DNA from: an uncultured Ruminococcus sp.
GTDB taxonomy: Bacteria > Bacillota > Clostridia > Oscillospirales > Acutalibacteraceae
Direction: 5' to 3'
Assembly (NCBI GenBank): GCA_902785425.1
Contig: CACZYP010000038.1
Location: 1-32,379, forward strand
DNA: 32,379 nucleotides
Position numbers and translations under genes: made by a program. Of this stretch, positions 16,729 through 23,027 are shown in pieces. Position 1 is the stretch's first letter. Every line of letters starts with the position of its first letter. The notes below the pieces were generated by a model. It was not told where the DNA came from. It searched no databases and saw only the letters and a program-made list of their open reading frames with translations.

Positions 16729-17622
16729 TCAGACTTTCTCGACCGCATTTCTTTTCATAAACTCCATAAATCTCTTCTCCGGCTCACTAAGCTTATCATA
16801 ATTTTGAAATATAAACGCAACGCTGAATGTCATATCCTTATCTGAAAATGGGACAAAGGTAAGATTATGAAATAAGTTATGCGGCGTGACGGGTATGCAG
16901 ATTAATATACCCTTGTTATTGTCGGCAAGGCTGCAAAGCTGATGAATATCGGCAGTCTCATAAGCAATATTAGCCTTGAAGCCGTATTCCTCGGATTTTT
17001 CCTTTACGATCTGCTGATAAAACGAACGTTTGTCGAGGAGCAGGAATTTTTCGTCCTTTAAGTCGCCGAAGCTGACGCTCTCACACTTTGCAAGCGGGTG
17101 ATCCTTGTGCAGACAAAGCTGTAATGCATAGGTTTTTACGGTAGAAAAATGCGTGTGTCTGCCGTGCCAATGCTCCGGCTCGGTGATAAGTCCCAGATGT
17201 GTCTGATTTTCAAGTACATACTGCAAGACCTCAGTATCGGAGCGGTCGAACAGATCAAGCTCAATATTCGGGTATTTTTCCTTGAACTTGAACAGCAGAT
17301 CGGGAAACAGCAGCCCGAACAGCCACGGCGAATTGGCGATAGTAACCTTCTGCGGCTGTGTTGAAAGTCTTGCAAGAGCTTCGTCCTGTGCTTTGTAATA
17401 GCTTTCGACAACAGGCAGGAATTTTTCGTAAAGATACCGCCCCTCGTCGGTGAGTGTACTGCCCTTTGATGTGCGTTCAAAAAGCCTGCACCCAAGCTCC
17501 GTTTCAAGATTCTGCATACATTTGCCGAGTGCCTGCTGTGAGATATACATTGACTCTGCCGCCTTCGACATTGACTTGAAATGACTTGCCTTGATAAAGT
17601 ATTCGATGTGCTTGAACTCCAT
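16729..17622 (-). CDS. LysR-family transcriptional regulator
   Basis: A 297-residue protein. The N-terminal winged HTH is clear (MEFKHIEYFIKASHFKSMSK, AAESMYISQQALGKCMQNLE, LGCRLFERTSKGSTLTDEG). The remainder is a typical LysR effector-binding domain (VTIANSPWLFGLLFPDLLFK). The gene is divergent from the SnoaL-like gene with a 175-base intergenic region, the classical arrangement in which LysR regulates its neighbour and itself. ATG 17622 is preceded on its own strand by GGGGGGGTGATGG. The effector cannot be predicted. It marks the start of the chromosome-like section after the prophage recombinases. Confidence 0.93.
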   Translation of the reverse strand: MEFKHIEYFIKASHFKSMSKAAESMYISQQALGKCMQNLETELGCRLFERTSKGSTLTDEGRYLYEKFLPVVESYYKAQDEALARLSTQPQKVTIANSPWLFGLLFPDLLFKFKEKYPNIELDLFDRSDTEVLQYVLENQTHLGLITEPEHWHGRHTHFSTVKTYALQLCLHKDHPLAKCESVSFGDLKDEKFLLLDKRSFYQQIVKEKSEEYGFKANIAYETADIHQLCSLADNNKGILICIPVTPHNLFHNLTFVPFSDKDMTFSVAFIFQNYDKLSEPEKRFMEFMKRNAVEKV

Positions 17623-17644
17623 ACCATCACCCCCCCATAAAAAT

Positions 17645-17674
17645 ATTATACGCCACGCTAGTCACAACGTCAAG
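17645..17674 (-). promoter_or_regulatory. Promoter of the lysR gene
   Basis: On the minus strand TTGACG (17674-17669) and TATAAT (17650-17645) are separated by 18 bases, close to consensus. It reads toward the LysR gene 23 bases away. Confidence 0.82.
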
Positions 17675-17700
17675 TTGTATCACCTACAAATTTTCTGTCA

Positions 17701-17729
17701 TTCCCAAAAGCAATAAAATGTATTATACT
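17701..17729 (+). promoter_or_regulatory. Probable promoter of the SnoaL-like gene
   Basis: TATACT (17724-17729) is a good -10 with no convincing -35 (TTCCCA at 17-base spacing). A weak -35 is expected of a LysR-activated promoter. A small GGGAA...TTCCC hairpin lies in the 5' leader before the AAGGAGG ribosome site. Confidence 0.5.
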
Positions 17730-17797
17730 GTAATCACAGCAAGGGAAACACAGTTCCCGAACGAAAAAACAAATCATACCCCAAGGAGGAAATCACT

Positions 17798-18571
17798 ATG
17801 ACAAACATTGAAAAGGCACTGGCTCTCATCTGCACATTCGCAAGCGGAGATTCCGGGGCGGCAGCGGAACTTCTCTCAGAGGGCTACATTCAGCACAACC
17901 CCGCATACGGCACGGGCAGAGATGCTTTCGTAGGTTCGGTCAACTACCTCGCTTCCGCACCTGTTAAGACCACGGTTCAGAACATCAGAGTCTTTGAGGA
18001 CGGCGATAAGGTGTTCCTCCAGACGGTATATAACTTCGCAGGTATGGGCGAGCAGGTGGCGTTCGACATCTTCCGCTTTGACGCAGAGGGCAAGATTGCA
18101 GAGCATTGGGACAACCTGACCGCAAAGGCAGCACCGAACCCATCCGGCAGAACACAGATCGACGGAACAACGGAGATCACCGACCTTGACAAGACCGAGG
18201 AAAACCGTGTGATCGTCAAGAATTTCCTGTTCGATGTAATGCAGGGAAATAACTCCGCAAGGACTCCCGACTACTTCGACGGCGACACCTATATCCAGCA
18301 CAACACGGGCATCGCAGACGGACTTTCGGGACTGGGTGCTGCTCTTGAAGCGCTCGGCAAGCAAGGTATCGCAATGGTCTATGACAAGGTTCATCAGGTG
18401 CTTGCACAGGGCAACTTCGTCCTTGCAGTATCCGAGGGAACATTCGGCGGTGCGGCTACCTCCTACTATGACCTGTGGAGAATCGAGAACGGCAAGATCG
18501 CAGAGCACTGGGACGTTATGGAAACTATCGCTGCCGAGGACACATGGCAGAATACAAACGGAAAGTTCTAA
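17798..18571 (+). CDS. Tandem SnoaL-like (NTF2-fold) protein
   Basis: A 257-residue protein made of two SnoaL-like halves. The first (about residues 1-115) has YIQHNPAYGTGRDAF and GKIAEHWDNL; the second (about 140-250) has YIQHNTGIADGLSGL and GKIAEHWDVM. The IQHN and AEHWD signatures are typical of small polyketide-cyclase-like and ketosteroid-isomerase-like proteins, often annotated as nuclear transport factor 2 family. Which half binds a ligand, and what it is, cannot be told. ATG 17798 follows AAGGAGG. It is divergent from LysR, so probably under its control. Its stop codon is part of the target duplication of a downstream MITE, so the reading frame was left intact. Confidence 0.88.
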   Translation: MTNIEKALALICTFASGDSGAAAELLSEGYIQHNPAYGTGRDAFVGSVNYLASAPVKTTVQNIRVFEDGDKVFLQTVYNFAGMGEQVAFDIFRFDAEGKIAEHWDNLTAKAAPNPSGRTQIDGTTEITDLDKTEENRVIVKNFLFDVMQGNNSARTPDYFDGDTYIQHNTGIADGLSGLGAALEALGKQGIAMVYDKVHQVLAQGNFVLAVSEGTFGGAATSYYDLWRIENGKIAEHWDVMETIAAEDTWQNTNGKF

Positions 18572-18830
18572 GGAGCCACTGATTAAATCTCGCCCTGCGG
18601 GCTGAGCGGCCGCAGGAAGTACCTTTAGGTATACCCATCTCGCTTGTCTCTTTAGTCTCGCCTGCCGGCTCGGTCGGTGCTTCTGCTTACGCAGAGGTCT
18701 CCACCGGAGACCCGCACCGTCATCTTGCACTCAACTCCCTTGACATACGTCAGTATGCCTGCGGTCGTTTCGTGCAACCTGACTGAAAACCTGACGGCGC
18801 GATATGGGCACTCGATTTAATCAGTGCCTC
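18572..18830. mobile_element. 259-bp MITE with terminal inverted repeats
   Basis: The ends GGAGCCACTGATTAAATC (18572) and GATTTAATCAGTGCCTC (ending 18830) are inverted repeats with a perfect 13-bp core, CACTGATTAAATC. TCTAA flanks both sides (18567-18571 and 18831-18835), consistent with a 5-bp target-site duplication. The left TCTAA contains the stop codon of the SnoaL-like gene. The interior is GC-rich, has several small palindromes and no coding frame resembling a transposase, so it must be moved in trans. The mobilising transposase is not in the window. Confidence 0.82.
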
Positions 18831-18855
18831 TCTAATAAAGTTTTGTTATTTAGAA

Positions 18856-18885
18856 AAAGGGTGTGCCGAGTTTGGTACGCCCTTT
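18856..18885. terminator. Hairpin terminator between SnoaL-like gene and the sirtuin operon
   Basis: AAAGGGTGTGCC (18856-18867) pairs with GGTACGCCCTTT (18874-18885) in a 12-bp stem with two G-U pairs and a GAGTTT loop. The T-tract is better on the minus strand, but the strong stem can also end SnoaL transcription. Confidence 0.65.
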
Positions 18886-18911
18886 ACTTACAGCCGTAAA
18901 TTTGGTAGAAT
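18883..18911 (+). promoter_or_regulatory. Promoter of the ferredoxin-macrodomain-sirtuin operon
   Basis: TTTACT (18883-18888) and TAGAAT (18906-18911) have 17-base spacing. The -35 overlaps the foot of the upstream hairpin. It is the only promoter-like sequence seen before the three tightly packed genes. Confidence 0.6.
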
Positions 18912-18926
18912 GAAAAGGGTGATATT

Positions 18927-19547
18927 ATGACAGCGGAAAACTATCTGAAATATATTGTAGAGCAAATACACTCAACTGTCGCAGCAACTGTCGATGAGGA
19001 CGGTCTGCCCGTGACTTGTGTGATTGATATGATGTACTCCGACGAAAACGGACTGTATTTCCTGACCGCAAGGGGCAAGAGCTTCTATAAACGGCTGAAA
19101 GATAAGGGCTTTATCGCTCTTTCGGGCAAAAAGGGTGAGGACACCATGAACTGTGTTGCCGTTTCCTTTCGCGGCAAGGTAAAAGAGATCGGCTCTGGTA
19201 TGCTTCCTGTCCTGTTTGAGAAGAATCCGTATATGTATGAGATATATCCGACAGAGGACAGCAGAAAGGCTCTTACGGTATTTCAGCTCTATGAGGGCAG
19301 CGGAGAATGGTTTGATCTTTCCAAAAAGCCTATTGAACGTGATAGCTTTTCTTTCGGTGGTGCGGAGAACAAAGCAAGCGGATATTTCGTGACCGATTCT
19401 TGTATCGGGTGCTGTGATTGTCGGAGCGTTTGTCCGCAAAGCTGCATAGATATGAACGGCGGCAAGGCTGTCATAAGACAACATAATTGTCTGCACTGCG
19501 GTAATTGTGCCGAAGTGTGTCCCGCAGGTGCGGTCATTGTGAGGTGA
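18927..19547 (+). CDS. Pyridoxamine-oxidase-like flavin protein fused to a 2[4Fe-4S] ferredoxin domain
   Basis: A 206-residue protein. The first about 135 residues match the small PNPOx-like split-barrel family that binds FMN or related cofactors (HSTVAATVDEDGLPVTCVID, GLYFLTARGKSFYKRLK, GFIALSGKK). The C-terminal 60 residues carry two [4Fe-4S] motifs, CIGCCDCRSVCP and CLHCGNCAEVCP. This suggests a redox protein moving electrons between iron-sulfur clusters and a flavin. It is the first gene of an operon with the macrodomain and sirtuin genes, four bases before the former. Known SirTM operons often include flavin-dependent oxidoreductases, which fits. Its substrate is unknown. ATG 18927 follows AAGGGTGAT. 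Confidence 0.85.
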   Translation: MTAENYLKYIVEQIHSTVAATVDEDGLPVTCVIDMMYSDENGLYFLTARGKSFYKRLKDKGFIALSGKKGEDTMNCVAVSFRGKVKEIGSGMLPVLFEKNPYMYEIYPTEDSRKALTVFQLYEGSGEWFDLSKKPIERDSFSFGGAENKASGYFVTDSCIGCCDCRSVCPQSCIDMNGGKAVIRQHNCLHCGNCAEVCPAGAVIVR

Positions 19548-19551
19548 TATT

Positions 19552-20316
19552 ATGACGAAAACAAAGCTCGATGATCTGATAAACTATCTCCTCTCCGAGC
19601 GAAACGACCTAACAGATATAGAGATACCCGAAAACGAGCAGGACAAATTCAGACTATACAGAAGCCTTGTGAATATCCGCCCCGCTGTGAAAGCCGACGA
19701 AAGCTTTCTGCTTGCCGAGGACGAGTATCTGGCGGAATTGTCTCAAAGCAGGGGTATAACCGATATGGCTGATCTTTCTTCTATCGAGAACGGCATATAT
19801 CTGTGGCAGGGCGACATCACAACGCTTAGGTGCGGTGCGATAGTCAACGCCGCAAATTCGGGTATGACAGGCTGCTATCAGCCGTGTCATAATTGTATCG
19901 ACAACTGCATTCACACGTTTGCGGGCGTGCGTCTGCGGTACAAATGCGGCGAGATAATGCGTGCGCAGGGTCACGAGGAGAAAACGGGCAAAGCAAAGCT
20001 CACGCCTGCGTATAATCTGCCCTGTGATCATGTGATTCATACCGTGGGACCCATCGTGCAGGGCAGGCTCACCGACGAGCATTGCCGTTTGCTCGAAAGC
20101 TCGTACAAAAGCTGTCTCGACCTTGCCGTTCAAAACGGTATACGCAGCATAGCGTTCTGCTGTATCTCGACGGGGGTGTTCGGCTTTCCGAAAAAGGAAG
20201 CGGCTAACATCGCCGTGAATACCGTAAGGGAATTTCGCAAAACGCACGACATAAAAGTGATATTCAACGTGTTCGGAGGTGACGACTATGAAATATACAA
20301 GCGATTACTCGGCTGA
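19552..20316 (+). CDS. Zinc-type macrodomain protein-ADP-ribose hydrolase
   Basis: A 254-residue protein. The macrodomain occupies about residues 75-254: WQGDITTLRCGAIVNAANSG, the zinc-macro insert GCYQPCHNCIDNCIHTFAG with Cys and His ligands, HTVGPIV, and CISTGVFGFPKKEAA for diphosphate binding. The N-terminal 75 residues form the helical extension typical of the bacterial zinc-macro class. These enzymes remove ADP-ribose from proteins modified by the linked class M sirtuin. The two genes overlap by 29 bases, so production is coupled. In published examples (Staphylococcus, Streptococcus) the target is a lipoylated GcvH-like protein; no such gene lies in this window. Confidence 0.93.
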   Translation: MTKTKLDDLINYLLSERNDLTDIEIPENEQDKFRLYRSLVNIRPAVKADESFLLAEDEYLAELSQSRGITDMADLSSIENGIYLWQGDITTLRCGAIVNAANSGMTGCYQPCHNCIDNCIHTFAGVRLRYKCGEIMRAQGHEEKTGKAKLTPAYNLPCDHVIHTVGPIVQGRLTDEHCRLLESSYKSCLDLAVQNGIRSIAFCCISTGVFGFPKKEAANIAVNTVREFRKTHDIKVIFNVFGGDDYEIYKRLLG

Positions 20317-21136
20317 GGTCGAACGCCTGAAAAACGAAATACAGACCGCCGACGCGATAGTTATCGGCGCGGGCGCGGGGCTTTCGACTGCTGCGGGATT
20401 TACGTATTCGGGCGAAAGGTTTTACAAATACTTTTCGGATTTTGCGGATAAGTTCGGCATTACGGATATGTATTCCGGAGGATTTTATCCGTTTCCCGAC
20501 GACGAGACCTTCTGGGCTTGGTGGTCAAGGCATATTTACTGCAACCGCTATATGGACGCTGACAACGGCACATACAAGGCGCTTTTCGAGCTTGTAAAGG
20601 ACAGGAACTATTTCGTCATCACCACGAATGTCGATCACCAATTTCAAAAGGCGGGCTTCGATAAAGAGAGGCTGTTCTACACGCAGGGCGACTACGGCTT
20701 GTTTCAATGCTCTATACCCTGTCACAACAAAACTTACGATAACAAAGAACTCGTGCTTGATATGATCGAGTTTCAAAATGATATGAAAATACCGACCGGG
20801 CTTATCCCGAAATGCCCCGTCTGCGGCGAGCCTATGACCATGAACCTTCGTTCTGATGACACGTTCGTCGAGGACGAGGGCTGGCACGAAGCCGCTCGGC
20901 GGTACAGACATTTTCTCGCTGCCTGCAAAGGCAAGCACGTTCTCTACCTTGAGCTTGGCGTTGGCGGCAATACGCCGGGGATAATAAAATACCCGTTTTG
21001 GCAGATGACTGCCGATAACAAAAAAGCCGTTTACGCCTGCGTGAATTTCGGACAAGCGGGTGCACCGAGGGAGATACGGGAGCGGTCGATCATCATCGAC
21101 GGAGATATACGGAAAGTACTCGAAGATATAAAATAA
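20288..21136 (+). CDS. Class M sirtuin (SirTM), protein ADP-ribosyltransferase-type SIR2 protein
   Basis: A 282-residue SIR2 protein. The NAD-binding GAGAGLSTAAGFTYSGERF is near residues 28-46, FVITTNVDHQFQKAGF near 112-127, GDYGLFQCSIPCH near 135-147, CPVCGEPM near 177 and LELGVGGNTPGIIKYPFW near 222-239. The usual catalytic histidine region of deacetylase sirtuins is altered (TQGDYG), as in class M sirtuins that ADP-ribosylate proteins. ATG 20288 is chosen because GGAGG lies eight bases upstream, inside the macrodomain gene; GTG 20279 would overlap that site. Together with the macrodomain hydrolase it makes a reversible ADP-ribosylation switch, probably tied to redox stress. Confidence 0.92.
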   Translation: MKYTSDYSAEVERLKNEIQTADAIVIGAGAGLSTAAGFTYSGERFYKYFSDFADKFGITDMYSGGFYPFPDDETFWAWWSRHIYCNRYMDADNGTYKALFELVKDRNYFVITTNVDHQFQKAGFDKERLFYTQGDYGLFQCSIPCHNKTYDNKELVLDMIEFQNDMKIPTGLIPKCPVCGEPMTMNLRSDDTFVEDEGWHEAARRYRHFLAACKGKHVLYLELGVGGNTPGIIKYPFWQMTADNKKAVYACVNFGQAGAPREIRERSIIIDGDIRKVLEDIK

Positions 21137-21145
21137 ACAGCGGCT

Positions 21146-21187
21146 GCCGTTCCTGCTTTTAACAAGTGGGAGCGGCGTTCTTTTTTC
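21146..21187 (+). terminator. Terminator of the sirtuin operon
   Basis: GCCGTTCCT (21146-21154) pairs with GGGAGCGGC (21168-21176) including G-U pairs, followed by GTTCTTTTTT. It closes the operon 10 bases after the sirtuin stop. Confidence 0.78.
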
Positions 21188-21200
21188 GACTTTGACAAAT

Positions 21201-21426
21201 AAACGATTACAAAATGAAAAAGTGACACCCTGAAACGATTTGCTCGAAAAAGTGACACCTTGAAACGATTATCCGAAAAAAAGTGACACTCTGAAACGAT
21301 TTGCTCGAAAAAATGACACCTTGAAACGATTACAAAATCAGAGGGTCACGCTGAAACGATTACACCGAAAAAAAGTGACACCATTAAACGATTTGAATTT
21401 TGGAGAGTTTCTCCTAAACGATAAAA
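21201..21426. repeat. Eight-unit tandem array, 30-32 bp period
   Basis: AAACGAT begins each unit at 21201, 21233, 21263, 21294, 21324, 21354, 21386 and 21416. Most units continue through a variable 6-9 base stretch into GAAAAAGTGACAC and end CTG or TTG. The variable stretch is itself patterned: units 2 and 4 share TGCTCG, units 1 and 5 share ACAAAAT, units 3 and 6 share CCGAAAAAAAG. The last two units decay. There are no unique CRISPR-like spacers and no coding frame. A regular spacing of about three helical turns suggests cooperative protein binding. About 120 bases later a 5'-truncated recombinase begins. Confidence 0.93.
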
Positions 21427-21541
21427 ATTCCCCTGTATTTGAGCTGAATATACAGAGCTAATCTTCCAAAAACAGCTTGAATACGGGCTTTTACGGCGAT
21501 TTTTAGAAGTGTGCATTTCTATCCATTGCGTAAATGATTTC

Positions 21542-22372
21542 CAGAAAACATACACAGTAAGTTATCTAACAAAAAAGCAAAAGAAAAACGAGGGTGAACT
21601 CCCGCAGTACTACGTTGAAAACAGCCACCCCGCGATCATATCGCCCGAGGTTTTCGACCTTGCACAGGCAGAGCGTCGTCACCGTAGAGAGAGCGGTCAG
21701 CGCTACAGTGGTGTGAGCATATTTTCGAGCAAAATAAAGTGTGGCCAGTGCGGAGGCTGGTACGGCTCAAAGGTCTGGCACTCAAACGATAAATACCGCA
21801 GGGTCGTTTACCAATGTAACCATAAATACAGCAACGGCGCTAAATGTACCACGCCGCACTTGACCGAGGACGAGATAAAGGCGGTATTTATAAAGGCTGT
21901 AAACGAGCTGTTATCCGAGAAAAAAGAACTGCTCGATAACATTGGAATTATCCGAAAAACGCTCTGCTCAACTAAAGCCCTTGAACACGAGGCAAACGGT
22001 CTTTACGACGAGATGTCAATGCTTGCCGAGCTTACCGAAAAATGCGTTATTGAGAATTCACGCCAACCGCTGAATCAGCAAGAGTATCAGCGCAAATACA
22101 ATAGCTTGGTAGAACGCTACGAAACCGCAAAAGCTCGATACGAAGATGTCAACAAGCAGATCGAACTGCGTAAAGCAAGAGAAAAGGTGTTATCAGCCTT
22201 TACCGACGCTGTAAAAAATCATACAGGGGTTATAACAGAGTTTGACGAAAGTCTATGGGGAACGCTTGTTGATCAGATTGTCGTACACGGCAGGGGAGAT
22301 GTGCGGGTGGTATTCAGGGACGGGAGTGAGGTCAAAAATGAGGAGTTTACAAAAAGCAAAGCGATTTTCTAA
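21542..22372 (+). pseudogene. Large serine recombinase 4, 5'-truncated C-terminal remnant
   Basis: About 276 residues remain. Homology to recombinase 2 starts at QKTYTVSYLTKKQKKNEGEL and covers the end of the recombinase domain, zinc ribbon (CGQCGG...YQCNHKY...C), coiled coil (KYNSLVERYETAKARYEDVN) and end (VVFRDGSEV). Roughly the first 255 residues, with the whole catalytic domain, are missing. An upstream ATG at 21509 exists but adds unrelated residues. The coiled-coil half is about 90% identical to the remnant at 27394-27927, and the following 150 bases are also duplicated there. It is probably nonfunctional, although a C-terminal DNA-binding fragment could be made. Confidence 0.9.
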
Positions 22373-22408
22373 TAACAGATATTTTCTACAAAATAGCACC
22401 CTTATAAA

Positions 22409-22483
22409 GTCGTTACAAAGTTGTTACAAACCGATTTTTTCACATCACATTATGTTGTATTTCCTCCGAATGTGTGCTACAAT
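22409..22483 (+). promoter_or_regulatory. Promoter with 11-bp direct repeats, copy 1
   Basis: Two 11-base direct repeats (GTCGTTACAAA and GTTGTTACAAA, 22409-22430) lie upstream of TTGTAT (22455-22460) and TACAAT (22478-22483) with a 17-base spacer. The promoter points at the truncated secreted-protein gene at 22647. A close copy of this whole block, with three 11-base repeats, is at 27999-28084. The one-helical-turn period suggests an operator. The rest of the 22373-22646 gap shows no gene. Confidence 0.72.
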
Positions 22484-22646
22484 AAAACCAAGTGTACACA
22501 GAAAACCCCACAACCGGTTCTGTGTTATCTCACGGCGGTAATTTGGTACATATCCCTCCGAGCTATTCGGCGTGGTGAGTCCGCTACAAAACATATTCCG
22601 CGAGTGAGCCGATCACCGAGCCGCTTGCGACAAGGAGGAATTATAA

Positions 22647-22790
22647 ATGAAAGGAAAATTTCTGAAAAAGCTCACGGCAGGAGCGCTTGCGGCGCTTGTT
22701 ATGTCGGGCGGCATTCCAATGCAGCCGATAGCGCAGTGGTTCGAGGGGGTAGCTCTAACTGCCTTTGCAACCCAATACGCAACTTCATAA
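22647..22790 (+). pseudogene. Secreted protein start, truncated after the signal peptide
   Basis: A 47-residue frame after a strong AAGGAGG site. MKGKFLKKLTAGALAALVMS followed by GGIPMQPIAQWFEGVALTAFA is a normal Gram-positive signal peptide of the kind found on large secreted proteins in Ruminococcus. The frame stops shortly after the expected cleavage region, so it is most likely the 5' stub of a gene whose remainder was lost by recombination. It could instead be a small secreted peptide. The next 237 bases (22791-23027) hold no coherent gene, only a short GTTTGACGAAAGTCT match to the recombinase 3' end. Confidence 0.68.
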
Positions 22791-23027
22791 TCTTAACAGT
22801 TTGACGAAAGTCTGATAAGGAGTGCACGCAGATTGGAGATCGGAACGAGGTGATATTTTGGATAATTCTGCAATAATCTATCGTATTCTAAAGATTTAAG
22901 AGAAGTCAATGGAACTTGAAGAATTTGATAAAAATGATATATCTGCTGAAAGATTAAAAATGAACTGACCAAAAAATTAATTCACTAAGTGTTTTTTTAT
23001 TTGAGAGATACTATTGGAGGTATTTTT

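Noticed and set aside
17876-18730. Long minus-strand frame opposite the SnoaL-like gene
   Set aside because: It has no ribosome site and is antisense to a clear protein family with good start and regulation; it also runs through the MITE.
18572-18830. Small RNA gene inside the MITE
   Set aside because: Several palindromes exist, but no promoter-terminator pair was found; the inverted ends and target duplication explain the structure better.
21201-21426. CRISPR array
   Set aside because: The conserved part covers most of each 30-32 bp unit and the variable part is only 6-9 bases and itself repeated; no cas genes are present.
22797-22825. Third copy of the recombinase 3' end
   Set aside because: Only about 15 bases (GTTTGACGAAAGTCT) match, too short to call a real fragment, although it may be a relic.
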